From: Chenggangzhangella methanolivorans
Lineage (GTDB): Bacteria; Pseudomonadota; Alphaproteobacteria; Rhizobiales; Methylopilaceae
Reading direction: 5' to 3'
NCBI RefSeq assembly: GCF_019797865.1
Contig: NZ_CP081869.1
Location: 2,257,501 to 2,321,500 of the forward strand
Length of the DNA stretch: 64,000 nt
Positions 10,471 to 19,820 of the stretch are shown one piece after another; position 1 is the first letter of the stretch; each line of letters begins with the position of its first letter. The position numbers and the translations under genes were made by a program. The notes beneath the pieces are model-generated. The model made no database searches and had not been told where the DNA came from. It saw only the letters and a program-made list of their open reading frames with translations.

Positions 10471-11319
10471 TTACCGTCGCCTCCTGACCACGAGGGCGCG
10501 GGGCGTTCCGGCGAGATCGGGAACGACCCTCGGAACGGCGAGACCTGCGGCCCGCATCAGCTCGGAGACCTCCTCCGCCTGGCCCGCGCCGAGCTCCAGA
10601 ACCGCGACGCCGTCAGCCTTCAGGAGAGCCTCGAGCCCCAGCGCAAGCGCCCGGTAGGCGCGCAGTCCGTCGAGCCCGCCGTCGAGCGCGAGGTGAGGGT
10701 CGTGCGCGCGCACCTCGACGTCGAGATGGGCGATGTCGGGCCGCGCGATGTAGGGCGGGTTCGACACCACGACGTCGAAGCGCCGCCCGATCGCCTCGCC
10801 CCAGGATCCGGCGACGAAGAGCGCGCGGGCCTGAAGGCCGAGCGCCGCCGCGTTCGCCTGCGCGGCGGCTGCGGCGGCAGGCGAAAGATCGATCCCGACG
10901 CCGACCGCGTGCGGGCGCTCCGAAAGGATGGCGAGGAGCAGGCAGCCGGTCCCGGCGCCAAGGTCCAGCACGGACAGCGCGCGGTCGCGGGCGCCGGCTT
11001 CGGCGAGCGCGGTCTCCACGATGGTCTCGCTGTCGGGTCGCGGGACCAGCGTCTCGGGCGCGAGGCGAAATCTCAGGCCCCAGAATTCGCGATGGCCGAT
11101 GATCCGCGCCACCGGCTCGCCCGCGACCCGCCGCGCGATCATCTCGTCGAGGCGCACGCGCTCTTCAGGGCCGGCCTCGTCGGGCCCGCCGGCGATCAGC
11201 TCGGCGGGCGAAAGTGCGAACGCCTCGGCGGCGAGCGCCCGGGCGTCGAATTCAGGCGTGTCGCAGCCGGCCTCGCGAAACAGCGCGGCGGCCGCGCGCA
11301 CCTCCTCGGCCCGGGTCAT
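10471..11319 (-). CDS. prmC: Peptide chain release factor N(5)-glutamine methyltransferase PrmC
   Basis: SAM-dependent enzyme that methylates the Gln of the GGQ motif of release factors. At 282 aa it is full length. The SAM-binding motif [15 protein letters not shown] is at ~120-133, and the catalytic NPPY motif (VVSNPPYI) is at ~188-195. The N-terminal helical domain has the usual RPDSETIVE preceding motif I. Its ATG overlaps the prfA stop (ATGA), so it is co-translated with its substrate protein, the classic prfA-prmC arrangement. Confidence 0.96.
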   Translation of the reverse strand: MTRAEEVRAAAALFREAGCDTPEFDARALAAEAFALSPAELIAGGPDEAGPEERVRLDEMIARRVAGEPVARIIGHREFWGLRFRLAPETLVPRPDSETIVETALAEAGARDRALSVLDLGAGTGCLLLAILSERPHAVGVGIDLSPAAAAAAQANAAALGLQARALFVAGSWGEAIGRRFDVVVSNPPYIARPDIAHLDVEVRAHDPHLALDGGLDGLRAYRALALGLEALLKADGVAVLELGAGQAEEVSELMRAAGLAVPRVVPDLAGTPRALVVRRRR

Positions 11320-12426
11320 GCGACGGCGTCTTCGGCGGCGAGCAGCCGCGCGCGCTGTTCGGCGGCGAGCGCGTCGATGAGCTCGCCCAGCGCCTCGCCC
11401 TCGATCACCTGGTCGAGCTTGTAGAGCGTCAGGTTGATGCGGTGGTCGGTGACGCGGCCCTGCGGGAAGTTGTAGGTGCGGATGCGCTCCGACCGGTCGC
11501 CGGAGCCGACCTGCACGCGCCTTGCGTCGGCGCGCGCGGTGTCGGCGCGCTCGCGCTCGATGTCGTAAAGTTTCGCGCGCAAGAGCGCGATCGCGCGGGC
11601 GCGATTGCGGTGCTGGGAACGCTCGTCCTGCACCGCGACCGCGATGCCGGTCGGCAGATGCGTCACCCGCACCGCCGACTCCGTCTTGTTAACGTGCTGG
11701 CCGCCGCGCCTTGCGCGCGGAACACGTCGAAGCGCAGCTCGCTGTCGTCGAGCGCGACGTCCACTTCCTCCGCCTCCGGCAACACCGCCACCGTCGCGGC
11801 CGAGGTGTGGATGCGGCCCGATCCTTCGGTCGCGGGCACGCGCTGGACGCGGTGGACGCCGGACTCGAACTTCAGCCGGCCGAACGCGCCTGCCCTGCGA
11901 TCTCGGCCACGATCTCCTTATAGCCGCCGACCGCGCCTTCGCTGATCGACAGCACGTCGACCTTCCAGCCCTCGCCGTCGGCGTAGCGCTGGTACATGCG
12001 GAACAGATCGCCGGCGAACAGCGCCGCCTCGTCGCCGCCCGTTCCGGCGCGCACCTCCAGGATCACGCCGCGCGCGTCGGCCTCGTCCTTCGGCAGCAGT
12101 TCGATCTGGAGCTGCTCGACCTCCGCCTCGAGCCTGGCCGCGGCGTCGGCGCGCTCGTCTTCCCAAGCGCGCGCGCAGCTCCGGGCCGGGGCGAGCGCGG
12201 CATCGGCGGCGCAGGGCATCGGCGCGAGCTCGGCGCGGATCGCGGCCGCTTGGCGGTGGCTCGCGTCCCAGGCCGCATCGATCGCCTACGACGGCGCGAG
12301 CTCGGCGCGCTCGCGGCCGAGCCTGGCGAGCGCGGGACCGTCGCTCGTCGTCCCGAGCTCATGGTCGACATTGGCGAAGCGTTCGACCACGGCGTCGAGC
12401 CGGTCGTTCGAGATCGCAGAGCTCAC
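11316..12426 (-). CDS. prfA: Peptide chain release factor 1 (several apparent frameshifts)
   Basis: RF1 recognises UAA/UAG and triggers release of the nascent chain. The core [26 protein letters not shown] and the C-terminal [12 protein letters not shown] segment are clear. The reading frame fails at several points. An in-frame TAG lies at 12288-12286 and the next ~30 codons are garbled. One base is missing near 11893 ([13 protein letters not shown] restored) and one near 11705, where restoring it recreates the essential GGQ motif ([10 protein letters not shown]). GTG 12426 overlaps the ptsP stop. Because RF1 is essential, I take these as sequencing errors. Corrected length is about 360-370 aa. 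Confidence 0.9.
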
Positions 12427-14694
12427 GGCGCGACCTGCAGCCCGCGCTTTACGGCGAACTCCTCGATTGCGCCGCGCAGGCTCGCAGCGCCGTCGGCGTT
12501 CGCGACGAGCGGCTTCACGAAGGCTTCGAGCTCGGCGGCGTCGGCCTCGACGAGCGCGGCCTTCACCGGGCCGATCGAGGCCGGCGACATGGAGAGCGAG
12601 CGGTAGCCGACGCCGATCAGCGCCATGGCCTCGAGCGGCCGCGCGCCGATCTCGCCGCAGAGCGTCACCGGCTTGCCGGCCGCCTTCGCGCGGTCGGCAA
12701 TGTGCGACAGCACGCGCAGGAACGCCGGGCTCATCGGATCGAAACGCCCGGAGACGCGCGCGTTGCCGCGGTCGGAGGCGAACAGGAACTGCATCAGGTC
12801 GTTGGAGCCCACGGAGATGAAGTCGGCGCGCTTCAGGAGCTCGTCGAGCTGGAACAGGAGCGAGGGCACCTCCACCATCGCGCCGAGCGCGATCGAGGAA
12901 GGCTGGGGATGGTCGTGCTTGATCAGCCGCGCGATCTCGCGCTGCACGATGTCGCTCGCCGCCTCGAACTCCGAGACGCAGGCGACCATCGGGAACATCA
13001 CGCGCAGGTCCCGCCCGCCGCCGGCGTTCAGCAGCGCGCGGAGCTGGGTGCGCATCAGCGCCGGCCGGTCGAGGCCGAGCCGGATGGCGCGCCAGCCGAG
13101 CGCCGGGTTCTCCTCGGGCTCGGCCTGCATGTAGGGCAGGATCTTGTCGCCCCCGACGTCGAGCGTGCGGAACGTCACCGGCTTCTCGTCGGCGGCGTCG
13201 AGCACCGCGCGATAGAGCGCCTGCTGGGCCGCGGTCTTCGGCATCGAGGACGCGACCATGAACTGAAGCTCGGTGCGGAACAGCCCTATGCCCGCAGCCC
13301 CGGTCTCCTTAATGTGCGGCAGGTCGACCAGGAGGCCCGCGTTCAGCAGCAGCTTCACCTGCGCGCCGTCGCGGGTCGCGGACGGCGCGTTTCTGAGCGC
13401 GCGGTACTGCTCCTGCTTGCGGGCGCGGAAGCGGACCTTGTCCACATAGGCGCGCTCGACGTCGCCGGTCGGCCGCACATGGATCTCGCCCGACACGCCG
13501 TCGACGATCAGCGCGTCGCCGGGCTCGACCAGGCCCGTGGCGTTCTCGATCTGGCCGACGGCCGCGATGTTGAGCGCTCTTGCGACGATCGCCACATGGC
13601 TCGAGGCCGAGCCTTCCTCGAGCACGAGACCGCGCAGCTTGGTGCGGTCGTAGTCGAGCAGCGCCGCCGGCCCCATGGAGCGCGCCACCACGATGGCGTT
13701 CTCCGGAAGCTCGGCGGCGACAGGCGCCATGCCCTTGCCGGGCGAGGTCAGCTCGCGCAGCAGGCGGTTGGCGAGATCGTCGAGATCGTGGAGCCGTTCG
13801 CGCAGATAAGGATCGGTCTGGCGCTGCATGCGCGCGGGTGTCGGACTGGACGCGCTCGACGGCCGCCTCCGCGGTGATGCCGGTCTGCACCGCCTCGTGC
13901 AGGCGCCGGCCCCAGCCGCGGTCGTTGGCGAACATCCGGAAGGCTTCGAGCACGTCGCGGTGTTCGCCGGCGCGCGCCACCTCGCCGTCGTCGAGCAGCA
14001 CGTCGATCGAAGCGCGCAGGTTCGCGAGCGCGGCGTCGAGGCGCTTGAGCTCGGCCTCGGTGTTCTCGGCGATGAAGGTCTTCACCACGACGCGCGGCTC
14101 GTGCAGCACGACATGGCCGAGGCCGATGCCTTCCGACAGCGCCGCGCCGGTCGCATGCGCGGGGCGCCGGCCGACAGGCTCGAGCCCGGTCTCCGGAGAA
14201 CCGAGCTCGCCCGAGGCCACCATCTCGGCGATCACCATGGCGGTGGTCTGGAGGGCCTCGATCTCCTCGTCGGAATAGGTGCGGTGCGACTTGTTCTGGA
14301 CGACGAGCACGCCGAGCGTGTTGCCCGCGCGCAGGATCGGCACGCCGAGGAACGAGTGGAAGATCTCCTCGCCCGTCTCCGGCTTGTAGGAGAAGGCCGG
14401 GTGCGCCTGGGCGTCCGAGAGGTTCACGGGCTCGGCCTCGTCGGCCACGAGGCCGACCAGGCCCTCGCCCTTGTGCATGGTGGTTCGATGGACGGCCTCG
14501 CGGTTGAGGCCTTCCGTGGCGTAGAGCTCGAGGTCGTCGACGCGCAGCACGTAGACGGAGCAGACCTCCGCCACCATGTTGGCGGCGATCAGGACGACGA
14601 TGCGGTCAAGGCGCTCCTGCGCCGTGACCGGGTCCGCCATGACCTCGCGCAGCCGGCGCAAAAGCACGCGCGGGCCGCCATACGCGCCTCGCAT
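12423..14694 (-). CDS. ptsP: Phosphoenolpyruvate--protein phosphotransferase PtsP (EI-Ntr; apparent frameshift)
   Basis: First enzyme of the nitrogen PTS, passing phosphate from PEP to NPr. Residues ~20-160 form a GAF domain (AEVCSVYVLRVDDLELYATEG, GLVGLVADEAEPVNL). The phosphohistidine region is SASSHVAIVARALNI, and the TIM-barrel PEP site includes GIGLFRTELQFM and LCGEIGARPLEAM. The frame shifts near 13832 within a GCGCGC tract; the joined sequence is VQSDTRA then MQRQTDPYLRERLHDLDDL. Corrected length ~757 aa. Downstream of lysC and overlapping prfA, it is part of a leftward operon. Confidence 0.93.
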
Positions 14695-14794
14695 CTTCCG
14701 CTCTCCGGATGGAACGCACCGCGCCGATTACCGCGCGGACAGCCTAGCGCCCAAGGGGCCGCGCGCAAACGTCAAAGGCTTTGGCCGAAGCCTC

Positions 14795-16045
14795 TCAGGC
14801 CTTGTCGAGCCCGTATACCGAATGCAGCGTTCTCACGGCAAGTTCGGCGAAAGCAGTGTCGATCAGCACCGAGATCTTGATTTCGGAGGTGGTGATCGCC
14901 CGGATGTTAACGCCGCGCTTGGCGAGCGCCTCGAACGCCTGGGCCGCCACGCCCGCGTGGCTGCGCATTCCGATGCCGATGACCGAGACCTTGCAGGCGT
15001 CGGTCTCCGTGTTGAGCGCCTCGAAGCCGATCTCGGTCTTCTTGGCGTTCAGGATCTCCACCGCCCGCGCCTGGTCGGCGGTCGGCAGCGTGAAGGTGAT
15101 GTCGGTGGTCTTGCCGTCCTCGGAGATCGTCTGGACGATCATGTCGACGTTGATCGAGGCTTCGGCGAGCGGCCCGAAGACGCCTGCGGCCACGCCCGGC
15201 CGGTCGGCCACGCGCCGCAGCGTGATCTGGGCCTCGTCCTTGGAATAGGCGATGCCGGTGACGACCTGGCTTTCCACGATCTCGTCCTCGTCGCAAATAA
15301 GCGTGCCCAGCGGCTCACCGTCGGGACCTGACTGAATGGCGTCCGGCGCGTCGAAGCTCGACCGCACGAACACGCGAACCTTGTGCACCATCGCCATCTC
15401 GACGGAGCGCACCTGCATGACCTTGGCGCCGAGCGACGCCATCTCAAGCATCTCCTCGAACGCGATCCTGTCGAGGCGACGAGCCTGCGGAACGATCCGC
15501 GGGTCGGTGGTGTAGATCCCGTCGACGTCGGTGTAGATGTCGCAGCGATCGGCGTTCACCGCGGCCGCGACCGCGACAGCGCTCGTGTCCGACCCGCCGC
15601 GCCCGAGGGTTGCGATGCGCTCGTCCGGGCCGATGCCCTGGAAGCCGGCGATCACTGGCACCTGGCCGTCGGTCATGCGCGAGATCAGCGCCGAGCCGTC
15701 GATCGATTCGATGCGGGCCGCGCCGTGGGCGGCGTCGGTCCGGAGCGGGATCTGCCAGCCCTGGAAGGAGCGCGCCGGCACGCCGATCGCCTGCAGCGCG
15801 ATGGCGAGCAGCCCGGAGGTCACCTGCTCGCCCGAGGCCACGATCGCGTCGTCGCGCGCGTCGTGGATCGCCGAGGCCTCCTTGGTCCAGGCGACCAGCT
15901 GGTTGGTCGCGCCCGACATGGCCGAGACCACGACGGCGACCTCGTTGCCGGCGTCGACCTCGCGCTTCACATGGGCGGCGACGTTGCGGATGCGTTCGAC
16001 ATTCGCGACCGAGGTGCCGCCGAACTTCATGACGATGCGGGACAT
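14795..16045 (-). CDS. lysC: Aspartate kinase
   Basis: Phosphorylates aspartate, the first step to lysine, threonine and methionine. The ATG at 16045 gives MSRIVMKFGGTSVAN, with the kinase signature KFGGTSVA at 6-13. Nucleotide- and substrate-binding segments GRGGSDTSAVA and DVDGIYTTDPR follow. Two ACT domains occupy the last ~150 residues (TLRRVADRPGVAAGVFG; KVSVIGIGMRSHAGVAAQAF), the site of lysine/threonine feedback in the family. 416 aa. A terminator-like hairpin lies in its leader. Confidence 0.97.
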   Translation of the reverse strand: MSRIVMKFGGTSVANVERIRNVAAHVKREVDAGNEVAVVVSAMSGATNQLVAWTKEASAIHDARDDAIVASGEQVTSGLLAIALQAIGVPARSFQGWQIPLRTDAAHGAARIESIDGSALISRMTDGQVPVIAGFQGIGPDERIATLGRGGSDTSAVAVAAAVNADRCDIYTDVDGIYTTDPRIVPQARRLDRIAFEEMLEMASLGAKVMQVRSVEMAMVHKVRVFVRSSFDAPDAIQSGPDGEPLGTLICDEDEIVESQVVTGIAYSKDEAQITLRRVADRPGVAAGVFGPLAEASINVDMIVQTISEDGKTTDITFTLPTADQARAVEILNAKKTEIGFEALNTETDACKVSVIGIGMRSHAGVAAQAFEALAKRGVNIRAITTSEIKISVLIDTAFAELAVRTLHSVYGLDKA

Positions 16046-16076
16046 GGGACGCGAACTGTCTTTCAGGCCGTGATCG

Positions 16077-16102
16077 AAAAAGGCCGGCGGGAGCCGCCGG
16101 CC
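16077..16102 (-). terminator. Terminator-like hairpin in the lysC leader (possible attenuator)
   Basis: Read leftward, GGCCGGCGG-CTC-CCGCCGGCC is followed by TTTTT. It stands 32 bases before the lysC start and just after a promoter-like TATCTATAG (about 16112-16121). A true terminator here would cut off lysC transcripts unless relieved, hence the attenuator suggestion. No alternative pairing or leader peptide was clearly found. Confidence 0.5.
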
Positions 16103-16164
16103 GAAAACGCGGCTATAGATAGACGGGCAAGGCCGCAAGACGCAACGCCGGAGGAGAACGCCAA

Positions 16165-16920
16165 ATGTCGGAGAGCGCACAGGCCCGCGCCGCGAGCCTC
16201 GACGCCGGGGAAGTGGCGCGCTTCGACGCGCTGGCCGGCCGCTGGTGGGACCCCGACGGGCCGATGCGCCCGCTCCACCGCTTCAACCCCGCGCGCGTCG
16301 CGATCTTCCGCGACCAGATCGCCGCCCGCTTCAACCGCGACGCCTCGGCGATGCGCCCCTTCGAGGGGCTGAGCCTGCTCGACGTCGGCTGCGGCGCGGG
16401 CGTTCTGGCCGAGCCGCTTTCGCGCTTCGGCGCGACGGTTTCGGGCGTCGACCCCGCCCCGGAGCTGATCGAGGTCGCGAGGGCCCATGCGGCCGAAAGC
16501 GGGCTCGAGATCGCCTATCGCGCGGGCGCAGCCGAGGATCTCGTCGCGGAAGGCGCGACGTTCGACATCGTGGTGGCGTCGGAAGTCGTCGAGCACGTGG
16601 TCGACGTCGACAGCTTCGTCGGCGTGATCGGCAAGCTGGTGAAGCCCGGCGGGCTCGCGCTGTTCTCCACCATCAACCGGACGCTGATGGCGCATGCGCT
16701 GGTGATCGTGGGCGCCGAATATGTGCTGCGCTGGCTGCCCGTCGGCACGCATTCCTACGAGAAATTCGTGACGCCCGCGGAGCTGAGGCTCGCCGCGCGG
16801 GCCGCGGGCCTCGAGGTCTCCGACCAGCGCGGCATCCGCTTCGATCCGCTCAAGAACGCCTGGACGCCGGCCGACGACATGTCGGTCAACTACGCGCTCG
16901 CGGCCGCGAGGGCCGCCTGA
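16165..16920 (+). CDS. ubiG: Bifunctional 2-polyprenyl-6-hydroxyphenol methylase/3-demethylubiquinol 3-O-methyltransferase
   Basis: Carries out both O-methylations of ubiquinone synthesis. SAM-binding motif I is LLDVGCGAGVLAEPL at ~71-85, followed by the acidic VSGVDPA strand end and a post-motif DIVVASEVVEHV. The N-terminal FDALAGRWWDPDGPMRPLHRFN is the UbiG-specific head. The C-terminal THSYEKFVTPAEL is also characteristic. 251 aa, complete. It diverges from lysC and ends at a family-1 repeat. Confidence 0.96.
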   Translation: MSESAQARAASLDAGEVARFDALAGRWWDPDGPMRPLHRFNPARVAIFRDQIAARFNRDASAMRPFEGLSLLDVGCGAGVLAEPLSRFGATVSGVDPAPELIEVARAHAAESGLEIAYRAGAAEDLVAEGATFDIVVASEVVEHVVDVDSFVGVIGKLVKPGGLALFSTINRTLMAHALVIVGAEYVLRWLPVGTHSYEKFVTPAELRLAARAAGLEVSDQRGIRFDPLKNAWTPADDMSVNYALAAARAA

Positions 16921-16950
16921 GGTCTCGCGGCCGACGGAACCCCGCCGCCC

Positions 16951-17045
16951 GTCATCCCGGCCGAAGAGCCGGGATAAAGAACCGAGGCGGTTCGGGAGTT
17001 CGCCGAGGGCGTCGGTTCTGGATCCCGGGTCAGGCCCGGGATGAC
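16951..17045. repeat. Intergenic inverted-repeat element, family 1 copy C
   Basis: Outer arms GTCATCCCGG and CCGGGATGAC with inner AGAACCGA / GTCGGTTCT, between the convergent ubiG and DUF1178 genes. It is shorter than copies A and B (about 95 bases) and uses the GTCATCCCGG subtype end. Confidence 0.85.
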
Positions 17046-17107
17046 GCGGCGAGGTTCGGTCGCACGACGTCGAGAGACGGCGCCGCAAAAGTCCGGCCGC
17101 GCAGCCC

Positions 17108-17563
17108 TCAGTTCAGATCGTCGGGAAAGCCCGGAAGCGGGTGGATCTCGATGCCCTCCTCGGCGAGCGCCCGCGCGTCGTCGGCGCTGGCGCGGCCGTG
17201 GACGGAGCGCTTCTCGACCTCCTCCGCGTGCATCTGCCGCGCGACCTCGGCGAAGCGGTCGCCGACGTCTTCGGAGTTCGCCGTGACGTGGGCGCGAAGC
17301 TCCTTCAACAGCGAGCGGAGCTTGGTCTCGCGTTCGTCGACGAGGGCGACGGGCCGCGTCTCTTCGGCGGGCGCAGGCGTTTCGGCCGGCGTCGCCGACG
17401 TCAGCCGGACGGCCGGCGCCATCAACGCCTTCTCGACTTCGGCCGAGCCGCAGGCCGGACAGGACAGCAGGCCGCGAGCGCCTTGCGCGTCGAAGTCGTC
17501 GGACGAGCGGAACCAGCCGTCGAAGCCGTGGCCGGCTCCACAGCGCAAATCATAGCGGATCAT
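17108..17563 (-). CDS. DUF1178 family protein
   Basis: 151-aa protein starting MIRYDLRCGAGHGFDGWFRSS, the family hallmark, with a zinc-ribbon-like pair of motifs: LRCGAGH at ~5-11 and LSCPACGSAEVEKAL at ~34-48. The C-terminal half is helical and charged and ends PLPGFPDDLN, also typical. Function is unknown. The ATG overlaps the stop of the preceding nitrilase-like gene (ATGA), so the two are translationally coupled. Confidence 0.92.
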   Translation of the reverse strand: MIRYDLRCGAGHGFDGWFRSSDDFDAQGARGLLSCPACGSAEVEKALMAPAVRLTSATPAETPAPAEETRPVALVDERETKLRSLLKELRAHVTANSEDVGDRFAEVARQMHAEEVEKRSVHGRASADDARALAEEGIEIHPLPGFPDDLN

Positions 17564-18432
17564 GAGGAGGCGACGTCTCGCAGAACCGTGGGGGTGCTCT
17601 GGGCCGGCGCCACGCCGAAGCGGCGACCGTTCTCGAGCGAAGGGATCTTTCGCCGAATGTCGGGCGATTTGTCGAGATCTATCTCGGCCAGCACCACGCC
17701 GGGCGCCTCGCCGCCCTCGGCGAGCACGCGCCCCCACGGATCGACGATCAGCGAATGGCCGAAGGTCTCGCGGCCGTCCTCGTGCTTTCCGCCCTGCGCC
17801 GCCGCCACCACGAAGGAGCCGGTCTCGATCGCCCGGGCGCGCAGCAGGATGTTCCAGTGCGCCTCGCCGGTCTGCTTCGTGAACGCCGCCGGCGAGGCGA
17901 TCACCTCGGCGCCGTGCTCGGCGAGCGCGCGGTGAAGCGTGGGAAAGCGGACGTCGTAGCAGATGGTCAGGCCAAGCCCGCCCCAGGGGAGCTCCGCGAC
18001 CACCGCCTGCTCGCCCGGCCGATAGGTCTGCGATTCGCGCCAGCTCTCGCCGTTCGGCAGGTCGACGTCGAACATGTGGATCTTGTCGTAGCGCGCCGTG
18101 ACGTCTCCGTCGGGATCGATCACGAAGGCGCGGTTGGCCGCGCGCTCGCCCTCGAGCCGGATCGCAAGCGAGCCGAGATGGAGCCAGATCCCGAGCGCGC
18201 GGGCGAGCTCCTGGAAGGCCGCCAGCGCAGGATCGACCTCCTCGGGCAGGATGACGTCGAACAGCTCGTCGCGCGAACGCACCAGCACGTTGGTCATCTC
18301 GGGCGTCTGGACGTAAGCCGCCCCGCCGTCCTTGGCCTCGCGGGCGAGCCGGACCACCGTGTCGACATTGGCCGACACGGTCTTGCCGGACCGCATCTGG
18401 ACGCAGGCCGCGACGAACTTTCTTTCGGTCAT
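17560..18432 (-). CDS. Carbon-nitrogen hydrolase (nitrilase superfamily, Nit1-like)
   Basis: Cys-dependent amidase of the nitrilase fold. Catalytic residues are recognisable: Glu in TPEMTN (~40), Lys in YDKIHMFDVDLPNGE (~110) and Cys in LTICYDVRFPTL (~150). The VRFP and SPAAFT segments match the Nit/Nit1 branch, whose known members act as deaminated-glutathione amidases. That substrate is family knowledge, and the glutaredoxin next door fits it. 290 aa, complete. Confidence 0.92.
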   Translation of the reverse strand: MTERKFVAACVQMRSGKTVSANVDTVVRLAREAKDGGAAYVQTPEMTNVLVRSRDELFDVILPEEVDPALAAFQELARALGIWLHLGSLAIRLEGERAANRAFVIDPDGDVTARYDKIHMFDVDLPNGESWRESQTYRPGEQAVVAELPWGGLGLTICYDVRFPTLHRALAEHGAEVIASPAAFTKQTGEAHWNILLRARAIETGSFVVAAAQGGKHEDGRETFGHSLIVDPWGRVLAEGGEAPGVVLAEIDLDKSPDIRRKIPSLENGRRFGVAPAQSTPTVLRDVASS

Positions 18433-18461
18433 GAGCGGTCTCTGGAGGCGACGCTCTCTCC

Positions 18462-18586
18462 CCTCCCCCTTGTGGGGAGGGGGGGTGGTTCAGAAAAAGG
18501 CTCGGCGAGCGACGCCGCTCTACGCCGACCTTCATCACCCCATTCGGGACCACCCCCACCCTTACCCTCCCCACAAGGGGGAGGGG
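18462..18586. repeat. Intergenic inverted repeat, family 2 copy A
   Basis: Arms CTCCCCCTTGTGGGGAGG and CCTCCCCACAAGGGGGAG, each followed inward by a GGTGGTTC / ACCACCCCC stretch, flank ~70 bases. It separates the nitrilase-like and glutaredoxin genes. A second copy is at 25405. Confidence 0.85.
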
Positions 18587-18621
18587 GCGGAGACGTCGCG
18601 CCTTGATCGCAAGAAACTCCT

Positions 18622-18924
18622 TCATGCCGCGAGCAGGGGATCGAGGCCGCCGGCGCGGTCGAGCGCGTGGAGGTCGTCGCAGCCGCCGACATGGGCGCCG
18701 TCGATGAAGATCTGCGGGACCGTCATCCGGCCGCCGGCGCGCTCGATCATCTCGGGCCGACGCTCGGGCTCTCGGCCGACGTCGATCTCCTCGAAGGCGA
18801 CGCCCTTCCGGCGCAGCAGATCCTTGGCCATGTGGCAGTAGGGGCAGTCCGAAGGGGCAGTCCGATGGCTGTAGATCGTCACGGCGGCGGCGCGACGGCG
18901 GCGGTGGACGACGTCGTCCACCAC
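18622..18924 (-). CDS. grxC: Glutaredoxin 3
   Basis: Class I glutaredoxin that reduces disulfides with glutathione. The redox motif is CPYC in DCPYCHMAKDLLRRKG, with cis-Pro TVPQIFIDG and the GSH-binding GGCDDLHAL. The strand before the active site is VTIYSHRT, followed by four extra residues (APSD) not expected in the family. They come from an exact 13-base tandem duplication at 18840-18865. The start is unclear: GTG 18924 gives a 20-residue basic head, while GTG 18882 gives VTIYSH directly. Gene order comF-grxC-nitrilase-DUF1178 is a common set in this order. Confidence 0.85.
   Translation of the reverse strand: MVDDVVHRRRRAAAVTIYSHRTAPSDCPYCHMAKDLLRRKGVAFEEIDVGREPERRPEMIERAGGRMTVPQIFIDGAHVGGCDDLHALDRAGGLDPLLAA
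18840..18865. repeat. 13-base tandem duplication inside grxC
   Basis: AGGGGCAGTCCGA occurs twice back to back (18840-18852, 18853-18865), immediately before the CPYC codons. Thirteen is not a multiple of three, yet the frame is open through both copies. Relative to the usual family spacing the net insertion is 12 bases, so a compensating one-base change must also be present. Confidence 0.9.
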
Positions 18925-18960
18925 GAGCGAAATTGCGCGGAGGCGTCAGGATATAGAGGC

Positions 18961-19746
18961 TCACGCCTCCTTCACAACCACGGCGAAAGTCAGCACGTCG
19001 ACGGAGGCCGCGCGGGCGCGCCGCAGCAGGCGCGCCAGCCTGTCGACGGTCGCGCCGGTGGTCACGACGTCGTCCACCAGAACGATCCGACGCCCCGCGA
19101 TGACCGCCGCGTCGGCGACGCGAAACGCGCCTGCGAGATTGTCGGCGCGCTGGGACGCGGTCAGCCCCACCTGCGGCCGCGTCGCCTTCACGCGCTCGAT
19201 CGCGTCGACCTTCAGCTCCGCTCCCGAGATCCGCGCGACCGAGCGGGCGAGCAGCGCCGACTGGTTGAAGCGCCGGCTCCACAGCCGGCCGCGATGAAGC
19301 GGCACCGGCACGAGGAGCGCGCCCTCGCCAAGCAGCTCATGGCCGGCCCGCGCCATCATCGCGCCGAGCGGCTTCGCCAGATGAACGCCGTCGGCGTATT
19401 TCAGGCGATGGACAAGTTCGCGCGCCGTCCCGTCGAAGCGCGCGACCGCCCGCGCGCGGTCGAAGGCCGGGGGCTTGGCGATGGCGGCGGGCGACAGCAG
19501 GCCCGGGCCGAAATCGGCGGGAAACGGCGTGCCGAGCCGCTCGCAATAGGGCCGCTCGATTGGCTTCAGCGCGCCCCAGCAGGCGACGCAGAGGCCGCCG
19601 GCCTGGGTCACCGGCTTCTCGCAGGCGAGGCATTGCGGCGGCAGCGCGAGGTCGAGAACGCCACGGGCCGCGCGGCCGACGAGCCGCGCCGCCCCGGCGA
19701 GGCGCGACGCGAAGCCCGCTCGTTCCGCCTCCTCGATTGCGCCCAT
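18961..19746 (-). CDS. ComF family protein
   Basis: Phosphoribosyltransferase-fold protein of the ComF type. An N-terminal double-zinc-ribbon remnant is seen (PPQCLACEKPV, GLCVACWGAL). The PRPP-binding loop is IVLVDDVVTTGATVD at ~225-239. FNQSALLARSVA is the usual ComF core. The ATG at 19746 (MGAIEEAERAG) is preferred; an in-frame TTG at 19821 would overlap the divergent gene's start. The competence role is known in a few bacteria; the role here is unknown. About 261 aa. Confidence 0.9.
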   Translation of the reverse strand: MGAIEEAERAGFASRLAGAARLVGRAARGVLDLALPPQCLACEKPVTQAGGLCVACWGALKPIERPYCERLGTPFPADFGPGLLSPAAIAKPPAFDRARAVARFDGTARELVHRLKYADGVHLAKPLGAMMARAGHELLGEGALLVPVPLHRGRLWSRRFNQSALLARSVARISGAELKVDAIERVKATRPQVGLTASQRADNLAGAFRVADAAVIAGRRIVLVDDVVTTGATVDRLARLLRRARAASVDVLTFAVVVKEA

Positions 19747-19820
19747 GGGATCGAAACCGCGCTCCGGCTGGTCTAAAGGGTGTGCGCGAAGACTGTCCGC
19801 GTGAACGCCGGGAGACGTCA

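Noticed and set aside
16077..16102. The lysC-leader hairpin as a rightward terminator
   Set aside because: Read rightward it is followed by GAAAACG rather than T, and no rightward gene ends before it.
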